The position numbers and the translations under genes are program-made. From Clostridiales bacterium (lineage in GTDB: Bacteria > Bacillota > Clostridia > Lachnospirales > WQUN01): a stretch of 64,000 bases of DNA. The stretch lies in NCBI GenBank assembly GCA_031269465.1, contig JAISZB010000068.1, forward strand, positions 1-64,000, read 5' to 3'. Positions 27,152-36,098 of this stretch are shown piece by piece (position 1 is the first letter of the stretch; each line of letters starts with the position of its first letter). The notes below the pieces were generated by a model. The model was not told the origin of the DNA and made no database searches. It saw only the letters and a program-made list of their open reading frames with translations.

Positions 27152-28075
27152 CTACTTCAAAACCCTATCTATAATCGTTATGAGCTTCGCTATCTCCGGC
27201 TTTGTAATCTGCGCTGTCGCGCCTAATTTCTCGCCTTTTTTATACATTTGCTCGTTTATGAGCGATGAGAATATTATTACGGGAACGTCCTTAAAATCAT
27301 CATCCTCCCTAATAAGCTTCAAGAGCCGGTGCCCGTCCATTTTCGGCATTTCTATGTCTGTTATCACAAGAGAAACTTTATCTTTCATCTTCCCCGGCCT
27401 GCCCTTAATCTCATCAAGCATCTTCCAAGCTTCTTCACCGTTCGAGCAACGCATTACATTGATGTATCCCGCCTTGTCAAGGCATTTTACAATCACCTTT
27501 TCCAGTAGAGGCGAATCCTCTGCAAGCATAATGGGCTTCTTTACTTTCTCCCTGTCCTCCATTTTCTCAATTTCGCTGACCTTAATGCTTTCAACCGGGC
27601 TTATGTCCGCGACTATCTTCTCGAAGTCTATCAAAGTAATAAGCCTGCCGTCATATCTTGCGATTCCAGTCGCAATGCCCTCTTCTCCCCCGTATATTGC
27701 GGAGTCGGGCTTCTCTATGTCCTTCCAGCCAAGGCGGTGTATGTCCTCCACGGAATGCACGTGGAAAGCTGAATGCATTTTATTGAAGTTCGTTACAATT
27801 ACAATGTCATTCTCTGGATTTGCGGAAGCCGGCAGCCCTAAGTATTTAGCTAAGTCTATAACGGTGATGATAATGTCTCTAGGCTTGAACACGCCTTCGA
27901 CGTACCTATTCGAGTGAGGCATAGGCGTAATGTTGTCTTCATAGCGGAGAATTTCCTCCACCTTTGAAACATTTATGCCGAAATGTCTATTGTCAATTGT
28001 GAACTCAATGAGTTGGAGCTCGTTGGTTCCGCTCTCCAGCAATATCTCGCTTTTCTCTTTCATGCTTACAGCCAT
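27152..28075 (-). CDS. cheV: Chemotaxis protein CheV (CheW domain + receiver)
   Basis: 307 residues, the normal CheV length. Residues ~10-165 are a CheW-like coupling domain (NELQLIEFTIDNRHFGINVSKVEEI, FKPRDIIITVIDLAKYLGL, GRLITLIDFEKIV). Residues ~185-305 are a receiver: PIMLAEDSPLLEK with acidic pair, phospho-acceptor Asp in SLVITDIEMPKMDG, Ser and Lys in VIIFSS and ITKPE. CheV couples receptors to CheA and can tune signalling by being phosphorylated. The frame extends upstream to 28225 but through a palindromic element; GAGGAGG lies five bases before the ATG at 28075, so I start there. No other chemotaxis or flagellar gene is nearby; solitary cheV genes are not unusual in Clostridia. Confidence 0.92.
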   Translation of the reverse strand: MAVSMKEKSEILLESGTNELQLIEFTIDNRHFGINVSKVEEILRYEDNITPMPHSNRYVEGVFKPRDIIITVIDLAKYLGLPASANPENDIVIVTNFNKMHSAFHVHSVEDIHRLGWKDIEKPDSAIYGGEEGIATGIARYDGRLITLIDFEKIVADISPVESIKVSEIEKMEDREKVKKPIMLAEDSPLLEKVIVKCLDKAGYINVMRCSNGEEAWKMLDEIKGRPGKMKDKVSLVITDIEMPKMDGHRLLKLIREDDDFKDVPVIIFSSLINEQMYKKGEKLGATAQITKPEIAKLITIIDRVLK

Positions 28076-28110
28076 GGTTGCCTCCTCTGTCCAAAATGAC
28101 CCAAAGCCAG

Positions 28111-28420
28111 ATAATACAGATTTGCAGTCAAATGCATCTATTTTGGAGCTTGATTGTCCATGTACCGATTTGCAGTCAAACGCATCTGTACTGATTTTCA
28201 TAGGAAACTGCTTTTTTTGGAGCATGATTATACAGCGAGTGCGATTGATATAGGCATTTCGTACCGCTCAATGGATCATCAACAAAAAAAGTAACATTTA
28301 ATGAAAATCGGTAATCTAGGAGTTTGACCGTCCATTTTCAAGCTTCGAAATTACGATATCAATCGCGCTTGCTGTACAGTCAAGCTTCAAAACAGGAAAT
28401 ATCATGTGCAAATCAGTATA
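28111..28420. repeat. Type B palindromic element material interrupted by a type A copy
   Basis: The left part (28113-28186) holds two type B end-1 arms in a row (GATTTGCAGTCAAATGCATC with GGAGCTTGATTGTCC, then TACCGATTTGCAGTCAAA). The right part (28316-28420) is a type B half with GTACAGTCAAGCTTCAAAAC and end 2 (ATGTGCAAATCAGTATA). A full type A copy (28187-28314) lies between. Confidence 0.65.
28187..28314. repeat. Palindromic element, type A, end 2 on the left, nested
   Basis: TACTGATTTTCATAGGAAAC on the left, GGAGCATGATTATACAGCGAG, centre TGCGATTGATATAGGCATTT, right GGATCATCAACAAAAAAAG and ATGAAAATCGGTA. Sits upstream of cheV, inside type B sequence. Confidence 0.8.
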
Positions 28421-28511
28421 GCTGGCTTTGCCAGCATGTCGGCATATGTTTAAGCGCTTGGCCGAAGGGCCAAATGCTGCTATTCCTTTTTTACGCAACT
28501 TTTTCCTGAGT

Positions 28512-28640
28512 TATACTGCTTTTCATATAAAATTACCTTTTTTGAATCTTGACTGTACAGCGAGTGCAAAATGCAGATATCAATCGTACCACTCAATGGA
28601 TAATCAACAAAAAAAGGAACATTTGATGAAAAGCGGTATA
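28512..28640. repeat. Palindromic element, type A, end 2 on the left
   Basis: TATACTGCTTTTCATATAAA on the left; inner arms TCTTGACTGTACAGCG and GGATAATCAACAAAAAAAG; right end ATGAAAAGCGGTATA. The left inner arm is mutated while the right is canonical for end 1. Confidence 0.85.
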
Positions 28641-28992
28641 GCTTCTAAAAGCGAATTCGATTCACTGGCCTATTAGGTGAGAAGCAGTTGGTTATTTGAC
28701 TCTAACGCGGTTCAGTATATGTTCAAGATGACACACAGTTTATTATGCCCTGCAAGCTTATATTTAAAGCAAGAGAAGCGTCTCATTGACTTCCAATATT
28801 TGCGCAGGTGAACATTCTCGCATGCTAAAAAATGCCGAACCGACAGCATGAATGAAGATTTAAACTCATTTTTTGCCTCATTAGGTTTGAAATCTATGGA
28901 AATATGAAGTATAATTGAATTATATATCTGATGCGCGCAGGAAAATTCCGATTTTGTCAGAGGATCATTCAGTGCTGCTATGGCTGATGCGA

Positions 28993-29094
28993 CGGCAATT
29001 TGCAGTCAGACGCACCTATTTTGGAGCTTTATTGCCTATAGAAGCTCTGCAGCCACTCACCAAAATAGGCAGTTTCATATGCAATTCATTATAT
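28993..29094. repeat. Palindromic element, type B, end 1 on the left
   Basis: GCAATTTGCAGTCAGACGCA, then GGAGCTTTATTGCC; the right side has CACCAAAATAGGCAG and TTTCATATGCAATTCATTATA (end 2). The central hairpin has been replaced by AAGCTCTGCAGCC. Confidence 0.6.
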
Positions 29095-29121
29095 TTGGCT
29101 GCGCCGAAACAATTGAACCGC

Positions 29122-29138
29122 TATACCGATTCAGTATA
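29122..29138. repeat. Two fused element termini (TATACCGATTCAGTATA)
   Basis: A left terminus TATACCGATT runs directly into a right terminus CAGTATA with nothing between. It looks like an element that lost its whole interior, or a footprint of excision. Confidence 0.4.
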
Positions 29139-29439
29139 GCTGCATTCCTCAAGTCTTTTATGCAGAAGAGCCTTTGACGCGCTGAAATTGCAATAAGCCT
29201 CGGCATGCAAGGCCGAAGAAGAGGCGCCATCCCAAGCCTTAATCCCTCTATAGGCTTGATGCCGGACTTCGCGCTGCGCAGTGACGCTTAAAATCGGAGC
29301 AATGAGAGCGAACAACAGTATAATCGAGCTCAAAACCAGTATATTTGCCTGTTGAGTTTGGGTAGAATATAAATGGCAGCCATTTCCATTAAGCGAAATT
29401 TACTTGCACCACTGAAAGGACTTTTCACAGCAACTATTC

Positions 29440-29537
29440 TGATTGGCAGCCAAATGTACCGATTTTAGAGCTTGAATACGCGCTTTCGCTCTGTATAGTC
29501 AAGCTCCAAAATCGGAACTTCATATGCAAATCAGTAT
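29440..29537. repeat. Palindromic element, type B, end 1 on the left
   Basis: GATTGGCAGCCAAATGTACC, GATTTTAGAGCTTGAATACGC on the left; GTATAGTCAAGCTCCAAAAT and CATATGCAAATCAGTAT on the right. The centre is reduced to GCTTTCGC. Confidence 0.75.
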
Positions 29538-29669
29538 TTATAATCCGACCTCAAAATATCGGATTTTTTGAGTGCGGCTCAGTTAATTAAGAGTTTACCC
29601 GTAAACAAGGCGAATTGCCTAAAATTAAGGAGTCGCTAATGTCTCAGAATAGCCGGCAACCTCTCCATC

Positions 29670-29797
29670 TATACTGATTATCATAGTATAAACTGCCTTT
29701 TTTAGCTTGATTATACAGCGAGTGCGATTGATACCGGCATTTCGCCGCTCAATGGACAGTCAAGCTTCAAAAGGAACATTTGATGAAAATCAGTATA
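29670..29797. repeat. Palindromic element, type A, end 2 on the left
   Basis: TATACTGATTATCATAGTAT on the left, AGCTTGATTATACAGCGAG, centre TGCGATTGATACCGGCATTT, right GGACAGTCAAGCTTC and ATGAAAATCAGTATA. It lies about 190 bp upstream of asnB. Confidence 0.85.
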
Positions 29798-29988
29798 TTT
29801 ACGGGCAAGCTCTATGTGACATACGCCCTTGCGACATCAATATATACGATTTATGACGCCTGAAGCTTGAAAGACCCATTTCCGCTTCTCATTGACGCGG
29901 AAGCATTTCGGGTTTTCCCTTCTGGCATAACGCTAAGCGCCTTCACGCCCTCCCAGCTGAATAGGCGCCTTTAATGAGAGGATATGCT

Positions 29989-31863
29989 ATGTGCGGATTT
30001 GTAGGCTTTACTGGACATTTGGACAACAAAGAGCAATTAATCAATGAAATGATGGATTTGATAGCCCATAGAGGGCCGGATTCTTCAGGCACATTTTTGG
30101 GCGATGATCTCGTCTTGGGTTTTCGCAGGCTTTCCATAATAGGACTGGACGACGGGACTCAACCAATATATAATGAAGACGGCTCATTAGTCGTCGTTTT
30201 CAATGGAGAAATCTATAACTACCAGGAACTTAAGGCTATGTTGGAAGAAAAAGGCCATATCTTCTCCACCCATTCAGACACTGAAACTCTTCTTCACCTT
30301 TATGAGGAATTCGGAGTCAACCTTCTGGATCATTTAAGAGGCATGTTCGCTTTCGCCTTGTATGACATATCTGCCAAAAAACTCTTCTGCGCCAGAGATT
30401 TCTTCGGAATCAAGCCTTTGTACTATTCTCAGACTGATGAAGGCAATCTTATCTTCGGCTCAGAGATTAAAGGCTTTCAGCCTCACCCTGAGTTCAAAAA
30501 AGTGTTGAATGAAACTGCTCTGGAAAACTATTTGACTTTCCAGTACTCAGTTCTGCCGGAAACATTCTTCAAGGGAGTTTTTAAGTTGCCGGCGGGACAC
30601 TATATGATCTGGGAAGGCGGCAGGCTGACAGTCGAGAAGTATTGGGAATCAGTATTCTCCCCCAAAGACATGAGCCTTGAGGATACTGTATCAAGAATTG
30701 AGTCGGTTCTCCAGGAATCTGTGGACAGGCACAAGCTGGTTTCCGACGTTGAAGTGGGATCGTTCTTATCATCGGGAGTGGACTCCAGCTATGTAGCGGC
30801 AAGTTTCAAAGGCGACAAGACATTTACCGTCGGCTTCGACTATGACAACTACAATGAGATTGAGTACGCAAAAGAGCTGTCTGCTTCTGTAGGGATTGAA
30901 AACTACTCAAAGACCATTACCACAGAGGAATATTGGGCGCATCTTCCGAAAGTCCAGTACCATATGGATGAGCCTTTGGCTGACGCGTCAGCAATCGCCT
31001 TATTCTTTGTCAGCCAGGTGGCAAGCAAGCATGTGAAGGTGGCGCTCTCCGGCGAAGGCGCGGATGAATTCTTCGGAGGCTACAACATCTACAAGGAGCC
31101 TCTGGATCTTATGATGCTGACATCGCTTCCGATGCCGATAAGAAGATTATTAGGAAAGCTTGCCAGCCTTCTGCCTTTTGACATAAAAGGCAAAAACTTT
31201 TTCATACGTGGTAGCAAGACCATAGAAGAGCGCTTTATAGGAAATGCGAACATTTTCAGCAAAAAAGAAAGGGAGCGCATCCTCAAGCATGTAACCGGGA
31301 AGTATGATCCTGCAGAGATTACGAAGCCTTACTATGCCCTCTGCAAGGATGCAAGCGGCAAGCCTCAGGATGACATAACCAAAATGCAAACCCTGGACAT
31401 CCACTTGTGGATGGTGGGAGACATCCTGCTAAAAGCCGATAAGATGAGCATGGCTCATTCTCTTGAGATAAGGGTTCCGTTTTTGGACAAGGAAGTTTTC
31501 AAGGCCGCAAGTGAAATCCCCACCATATTCAGATGCAACCGGACTGACACAAAGTATGCTTTCAGGCAAGCTGCGCGCGGGTTGCTTCCGGAGTTCGTAG
31601 CTGGTAAGAAAAAGCTTGGATTTCCAGTGCCCATTCGCATTTGGCTTAAAGAAGATAAATACTATTCCAAAGTCAAAGAATACTTTGAAAGCGATGCGGC
31701 TCGTGAGTACTTCCATGAGGACAAGCTGATCCGCCTTCTTGATGATCATAAAGCGGGCAAGCGCGACAACAGCCGAAAAATATGGACTATTTTCATGTTC
31801 CTCATGTGGCATGAGCAGTTCTTTGGCAAGGCAAATGCAGGAGCTATGGCCGCGCAGGCGTAA
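29989..31863 (+). CDS. asnB: Asparagine synthetase (glutamine-hydrolysing)
   Basis: 624 residues. The N-terminal class II glutamine amidotransferase domain requires Cys as residue 2; the frame opens at 29974, but the ATG at 29989 gives MCGFVGF and has AGAGG at the right distance, so this is the start. HRGPDSSG, NGEIYNY and DTETLLHLYEEFG follow. The synthetase half has the PP-loop SGVDSSY (near residue 260) and LSGEGADEFFGGY. It makes asparagine from aspartate, ATP and glutamine; some homologues amidate peptidoglycan or other carboxylates (LtsA-like), so the substrate is not certain. It is a single gene with no amino-acid operon or T-box leader visible. Confidence 0.93.
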   Translation: MCGFVGFTGHLDNKEQLINEMMDLIAHRGPDSSGTFLGDDLVLGFRRLSIIGLDDGTQPIYNEDGSLVVVFNGEIYNYQELKAMLEEKGHIFSTHSDTETLLHLYEEFGVNLLDHLRGMFAFALYDISAKKLFCARDFFGIKPLYYSQTDEGNLIFGSEIKGFQPHPEFKKVLNETALENYLTFQYSVLPETFFKGVFKLPAGHYMIWEGGRLTVEKYWESVFSPKDMSLEDTVSRIESVLQESVDRHKLVSDVEVGSFLSSGVDSSYVAASFKGDKTFTVGFDYDNYNEIEYAKELSASVGIENYSKTITTEEYWAHLPKVQYHMDEPLADASAIALFFVSQVASKHVKVALSGEGADEFFGGYNIYKEPLDLMMLTSLPMPIRRLLGKLASLLPFDIKGKNFFIRGSKTIEERFIGNANIFSKKERERILKHVTGKYDPAEITKPYYALCKDASGKPQDDITKMQTLDIHLWMVGDILLKADKMSMAHSLEIRVPFLDKEVFKAASEIPTIFRCNRTDTKYAFRQAARGLLPEFVAGKKKLGFPVPIRIWLKEDKYYSKVKEYFESDAAREYFHEDKLIRLLDDHKAGKRDNSRKIWTIFMFLMWHEQFFGKANAGAMAAQA

Positions 31864-32005
31864 GCTTGCAGGAAAAAAGTAACGCCAAGCCAAGACGCCT
31901 ATTTGCCGTCAAACTCCCAATTCCGGTGCATTCTACCGCCAACTGTAAATAGCGCCTTTGCCTTTTGCATAATCACATGAGAGAAATTCATTATTCGAGG
32001 AGTTT

Positions 32006-32812
32006 ATGATTAAAAACCATCGTTTTTCCAGAACTGAGCAGATGATAGGCAAGCCGGCGCTTGCCAAGCTCAGCAAGTCCAAAGTCGCGGTTTTCGGCAT
32101 CGGAGGCGTAGGCGCCTTCGCTGCCGAGGCGCTGGCGCGAAGCTCAGTGGGAACGCTTGTGCTTGTTGACGACGACCTAATCTGCGAGACAAATGTCAAC
32201 AGGCAGCTTCTAGCTCTTTCCTCAACGATCGGAAAGCCAAAGGTAGAAGTCATGAGAGACAGGATCATGGACATAAATCCCGGCGCTGTCGTTGAAACGA
32301 TCCAAATCTTCTATCTTCCCGGCGCCGAAGGGTTCAGCTGGGACTATGACTATGTCGTAGACGCAGTCGATACCGTGTCTGCCAAGCTTTCCATCATATC
32401 TGAATGCAAGAAGAGGGAGATTCCCATCATTAGCGTGATGGGTGCAGGCAATAAGCTGGATCCCACAAAATTCGAAGTCGCAGATATCTATGAGACGTCT
32501 GTATGCTCGCTCGCCAAGGTAATGAGGCATGAACTCAAAAAAAGGGCGATAGCATCTCTCAAAGTTGTATATTCCAAAGAGCAGCCCATCAAAAACAGCA
32601 ATTCGCTGGCAGGATGCAAAAACGGCTGCATTTGCCCGCCGGGAACCAAGAGAACCTGCGCCATGCGGCGTCAGATTCCCGCAAGCATTTCATTTGTGCC
32701 TCCCGTTGCCGGATTTATCGCCGCTGGAGAAGTTATCAAGGATTTAGTAGAAGATATGCGTGAAGAACTGGAATTTCCCCAGGAAAATTGCAGCTATGCC
32801 TCTGAAAACTGA
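32006..32812 (+). CDS. tcdA: tRNA threonylcarbamoyladenosine dehydratase
   Basis: 268 residues of the ThiF/MoeB/E1-like superfamily. TcdA (YgdL/CsdL) uses ATP to cyclise t6A at position 37 of ANN-decoding tRNAs to ct6A. Visible: RTEQMIGKPALAKLSKSKV start, nucleotide loop GIGGVGAFAAEALAR (~30-45), DDDLICETNVNRQL, YDYVVDAVDTVSAK and MGAGNKLDPTKF. A CxnC-type patch (CKNGCICPPGTKRTC, ~208-222) is a little different from the usual C-terminal cysteines. GAGGAG lies upstream of the ATG. A strong terminator follows immediately. Confidence 0.9.
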   Translation: MIKNHRFSRTEQMIGKPALAKLSKSKVAVFGIGGVGAFAAEALARSSVGTLVLVDDDLICETNVNRQLLALSSTIGKPKVEVMRDRIMDINPGAVVETIQIFYLPGAEGFSWDYDYVVDAVDTVSAKLSIISECKKREIPIISVMGAGNKLDPTKFEVADIYETSVCSLAKVMRHELKKRAIASLKVVYSKEQPIKNSNSLAGCKNGCICPPGTKRTCAMRRQIPASISFVPPVAGFIAAGEVIKDLVEDMREELEFPQENCSYASEN

Positions 32813-32821
32813 TTGGTCGTG

Positions 32822-32864
32822 AACAAGGCTTTGCAGGCAGCTTGCCTGCAAAGCCTTGTTTTGA
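32822..32864 (+). terminator. Intrinsic terminator after tcdA
   Basis: Perfect stem CAAGGCTTTGCAGGCA (32824-32839) with TGCCTGCAAAGCCTTG (32843-32858), three-base loop, then TTTT. It also faces the convergent gene at 32901. Confidence 0.92.
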
Positions 32865-32900
32865 CGCAACGCTTTTAAACTCATGAATATGAAGCGGCAG

Positions 32901-33698
32901 CTAGCGGTTCAAAAGAGCTTTTCTGTCAAGTCGCTTCTTGTCGTCATCTTCTGAGAAAATAGCAATCAGAGCAAAAATGACGCCAATGGCAATGCCTGCA
33001 AAAGAGGATGCAAATGATAAAAGAATTCTGCTTTTATTCGCTTCCTCAATTTCATTGCCCGTTTCTCCTAAATGATGGAATATAGCGTGGCATGAGTCAG
33101 ATTCAAAAACCTGAGATGTTTTTACGCCCTTGAAGTTCTTGCGAAATTCCATGCTGGAAGAAGTGAGAAAGGCAAAGTGGATTTTAGCTTTGCCAGCGGA
33201 TTGAAACTTGCCCGCGTTCAAGTTATTCAATAGAATGCCGAGCCTGCTTTCAATTTCCTTCCCGTTACTCCTGCTATATTTGATGGCTTTTAGCAATTGA
33301 GCGTCAAGCCATCCCGGCGTAAGAGCAAATGGAAATCCTGAAGAAGATGTTGTCAAGCTGTCAATCAGCTCTGACTGAAAACTCTCGAAATCATCAATTA
33401 TCGCGCCTGATAGTCTGCAAATCAGCGGACAATTCGCCTCATCAGCCTCAAAGACGATATTGGCGAACCAGTCAATGCCAGTATTTCTGTTTTTTCCATT
33501 TAAGTTCTTTGCCGCAAGCAAAGTTCTTCCCTTGGATGTCATTAATGCCAGCCGGAACCCCTCATTAAAGAGAAGGCTCTTGGCCTCCTGTGAAATCGCG
33601 GTGCCTTCAGCAGGCGCCATGCCGGCGGAACTTAGCCTTGCCAGCCTGTATCCTTCTTGCGCTTGGCCGCAATAGGCGTAAAAATAGACATCAATCAC
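32901..33698 (-). CDS. Unknown protein with C-terminal membrane anchor
   Basis: 265 residues, family not recognised. The bulk (1-~215) is soluble alpha/beta-looking (VYFYAYCGQAQEGYRLARLS, FEADEANCPLICRLSGAIID). It ends with one hydrophobic segment (ILLSFASSFAGIAIGVIFAL, ~230-250) and a basic tail (KKRLDRKALLNR), so the protein would be tail-anchored with its main domain in the cytosol. The start appears to be GTG (33698) with GAGGCG upstream. It has no operon partner and converges on tcdA. Confidence 0.6.
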   Translation of the reverse strand: MIDVYFYAYCGQAQEGYRLARLSSAGMAPAEGTAISQEAKSLLFNEGFRLALMTSKGRTLLAAKNLNGKNRNTGIDWFANIVFEADEANCPLICRLSGAIIDDFESFQSELIDSLTTSSSGFPFALTPGWLDAQLLKAIKYSRSNGKEIESRLGILLNNLNAGKFQSAGKAKIHFAFLTSSSMEFRKNFKGVKTSQVFESDSCHAIFHHLGETGNEIEEANKSRILLSFASSFAGIAIGVIFALIAIFSEDDDKKRLDRKALLNR

Positions 33699-33730
33699 GC
33701 AATCGCCTCTTTCTATGCTTTACATTGGAC

Positions 33731-33830
33731 AGTTCAGATTTTGGAGCAGGATTATACAATGAGCGCGATACGCCGATAGCGGCGTTTCGCGCCTTGAAAG
33801 TGGATAATCCCGCTCCAAAACCGAAACTTG
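33731..33830. repeat. Palindromic element, variant inner arm
   Basis: Inner arms GGAGCAGGATTATACA and GGATAATCCCGCTCC. Compared with GGAGCTTGATTAT/ATAATCAAGCTCC one T-A pair has become G-C on both strands; the adjacent pair is now an A-C mismatch. Central hairpin ATACGCCGATAGCGGCGT. Outer arms CAGATTTT and AAAACCGAAAC are short. Located just upstream of the tail-anchored protein gene. Confidence 0.8.
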
Positions 33831-33962
33831 CCATGCACGCCAGCATGCCTGCCAATCAATTCACCTCTTGGCTTTAGGCAGACTAATCAATCTTTCAACA
33901 ATTGTATTGTACAACAAATAAAACTGCGGGGCAATGGCAAGGAGCAGGGCAATTCCCATGCC

Positions 33963-34060
33963 TAATCGCAGTCTAATGCATTGCCGTCCACTTTCAAGAT
34001 GCGATTGATATCGTGAATTCGCGCTCTCTGTACAGTCAAACAGGCAGTTTCATATGCATG
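33963..34060. repeat. Degenerate palindromic element, type B
   Basis: TAATCGCAGTCTAATGCATT on the left (end 1), GATGCGATTGATATCG in the centre, TACAGTCAAACAGGCAG and TTTCATATGCATG on the right (end 2). Confidence 0.5.
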
Positions 34061-34100
34061 CCTCGTAAATGAGGCAAAGCGAAGGACTATGCTGTAAAAA

Positions 34101-34193
34101 GCTGACCATTTTCAAGGCGCGATTGATATAGGCATTTCGCACCACTCAATGGATAATCAACAAAAAAAGGAACATTAGATGAAAAGCGGTATA
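34101..34193. repeat. Right half of a type A palindromic element
   Basis: The left outer arm is replaced by GCTGACCATTTTCAAGG. From GCGATTGATATAGGCATTTC onward it is canonical (GGATAATCAACAAAAAAAG, ATGAAAAGCGGTATA). Its final TATA is shared with the start of the next copy. Confidence 0.7.
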
Positions 34194-34294
34194 TACCGAT
34201 ATGCAGTCAAATGCACCGATTTTAGCTTGATTATCCATATGGGCACTGTATAATCAAGCTAAAATCGGAATTTTCATGTGCAAATCATCATATA
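34192..34294. repeat. Palindromic element, type B, end 1 on the left
   Basis: TATACCGATATGCAGTCAAA then GATTTTAGCTTGATTATCC; right GTATAATCAAGCTAAAATCG and CATGTGCAAATCATCATATA. The arm GATTTTAGCTTG pairs perfectly with CAAGCTAAAATC. The centre is only ATATGGGCACT. Confidence 0.85.
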
Positions 34295-34316
34295 GAATCT
34301 GGAACGACTGCAAGGG

Positions 34317-34377
34317 GATAAATAAAGTCCCGATTATACGCCAGCCATTGAATAATCAGGACTTAATATGCAAATTA
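34317..34377. repeat. Short hairpin related to the palindromic elements
   Basis: AAGTCCCGATTATACG and AATAATCAGGACTT pair with one mismatch and end in ATATGCAAATTA. The GATTAT/ATAATC core is shared with the family, but the flanking bases differ on both arms together. Confidence 0.5.
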
Positions 34378-34499
34378 ATGCCAGCAAAGCCCGCAACGTA
34401 TTCCTGGAGGCAAGCCTATTTCTGGATTTTTCAACCTTTAATGGCACCCAAGCATTGGCGCATTGTTGCGCATTTTTATCCGTCGAAATCTTAATATGT

Positions 34500-35567
34500 C
34501 TAAATCATAAATCTGTACAGGCCGTTTTCAAACATAGAGACATTGCTTTGGAAGACTATTTCGCTTCCTACATATATTGAATCCGATGCAGGGCGGATAT
34601 CTCTCAAGAGATATTCCACAAGGAATTTGGATGCCAAATAGGTTTGCATATACGGATTTTTGCATATGAGGTTTGTAAAGACCCCTGATTTCAGAAATTG
34701 GACGCTTTCCTCAAAGATGTCGCTGCCTATGGCGAGAACCTTTCCAGCCAAACCCGTTTCTCTAAGCGCGTTTCCCAAAATCACGCTTGTTCTGGCGCTG
34801 ATGGAAAAGCATGCAGCTATGTTTTTCCTGTTCAAAAGTTCGTTCTGTATACGCAATTTAGTATTTTCATGGTCGCTGGAAGTGTATATTTTAACAGATT
34901 TACTTTTTATGCCATGCTCTTTTGCGAATTCATCAAATCCTTGGACTATCTGGTAGTGCGAAGGAATAATCGGATCCCCCGCGCAAAACAAAATATCCCC
35001 GTCTCCATGTATTTGACGCATAAGCAACTCTGCCAGCATCCTGCCCGTCATGTGAAAGTTGGGCAGCACGCAGCACATCCTGCCTGATAGCGGTATGTCG
35101 TTTGCAAAGAGCACAACCGGAATCTTTTGCTCTACATATGGCTGGATCGACACCCTCCCATGAACGTCCACATAGCCTAGGGTAAGCAGCCCATCTACTT
35201 CCACGCGCTGCAAAAGAGAACTCAATTCCTCAGTCTGATTGCTGTCTCCATAAAATGGCACTTCAATAGATTCTATATTGAAGTCGCTTACTGTCTCCAA
35301 GTAATCCCTGAAGCCCTCCCAAGCATAAGAGTAATAAAATCTATTTTCATCAGTAGAGCCTGGAAATGCCGCTGCTATCTTGATAGTTTTGCGCTTCAGC
35401 GAGGATGCCACTGAATTGGCCCTATAGCCTTGCCTCTTGGCAATCTCCTGAATGTTGCGCCGCATCTCCTCTCCTACCCCGGGTTTTCCAGTCAGCGCGC
35501 AGTGAACAGTGCCAATTGACACCTTTGCTATCTCCGCAATATCCTTTATAGTGACCCTTTGCCCCAT
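34500..35567 (-). CDS. LacI-family transcriptional regulator
   Basis: 355 residues. The N-terminal helix-turn-helix and hinge are clear (RVTIKDIAEIAKVSIGTVHCALTGKPGVGEEMRRNI, then ANSVASSLKR). The rest is a periplasmic-binding-protein fold as in regulators that sense sugars (VDGLLTLGYVDVHG, IPVVLFANDIP, LPNFHMTGRMLAELL, GDGDILFCAGDP). A GTG at 35576 is in frame, but AAGGTGG is positioned for the ATG at 35567. A perfect palindrome AAAACGTTTT lies 15 bases upstream and may be its own operator. No sugar transporter or catabolic gene is adjacent, so the ligand and target genes are unknown. Confidence 0.88.
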   Translation of the reverse strand: MGQRVTIKDIAEIAKVSIGTVHCALTGKPGVGEEMRRNIQEIAKRQGYRANSVASSLKRKTIKIAAAFPGSTDENRFYYSYAWEGFRDYLETVSDFNIESIEVPFYGDSNQTEELSSLLQRVEVDGLLTLGYVDVHGRVSIQPYVEQKIPVVLFANDIPLSGRMCCVLPNFHMTGRMLAELLMRQIHGDGDILFCAGDPIIPSHYQIVQGFDEFAKEHGIKSKSVKIYTSSDHENTKLRIQNELLNRKNIAACFSISARTSVILGNALRETGLAGKVLAIGSDIFEESVQFLKSGVFTNLICKNPYMQTYLASKFLVEYLLRDIRPASDSIYVGSEIVFQSNVSMFENGLYRFMI

Positions 35568-35580
35568 ACACACCACCTTG

Positions 35581-35595
35581 CCAAAACGTTTTAGG
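35581..35595. promoter_or_regulatory. Candidate operator of the LacI-type gene
   Basis: CCAAAACGTTTTAGG, a near-perfect palindrome centred on CG, as typical for LacI-family operators, directly upstream of the ribosome site. Confidence 0.5.
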
Positions 35596-35711
35596 AATGA
35601 TCAGGACGCATCCTTGAATGTCATCCAAGAAGCTCAAAAACTGATGCGGAAAATTGAAATGCATTTCATCTGCAAGCAGCCTGCATTATATCCGATGCGC
35701 AGGCGCATGAT

Positions 35712-35745
35712 TGGATTTTGGAACTTGATTATCCGCTTAAAACCT
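35712..35745. repeat. Fragment of a palindromic element (one inner arm)
   Basis: GGATTTTGGAACTTGATTATCC only; no partner arm found nearby. Confidence 0.45.
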
Positions 35746-36098
35746 AAACTTTTTCCCAATCGTTACTGATGAGCAACCTGAATTTCTGATTAAGAATGAC
35801 TAATCGAGCATTATGAGTTTTACTGAACATCTGCACGTCGCCTTTCGCACGCTTGAAAAGAATTTGACCCATTCTATTATATGCAGCAGGATTCAGCGCT
35901 AATCAGCCAGATTCTCAGATCTTAGATGCGCCTCAAGAATGCCTGCGCTAACGGCAAAGACCATGCCGACTTACATGCCAATTCTTATAAATAAGCCGCA
36001 AGGCACACGAGGCCCGCGCCGTTGGGCGCGTCGAACGAGAAACCCGCGCCTCTTTATGCAACAGGGTGTATGCCAGGCTGTAACTGCCATTATATGCA

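Noticed and set aside
29798-29988. T-box leader ahead of asnB
   Set aside because: No T-box sequence (AGGGTGGNACCGCG-like) or specifier stem was found.
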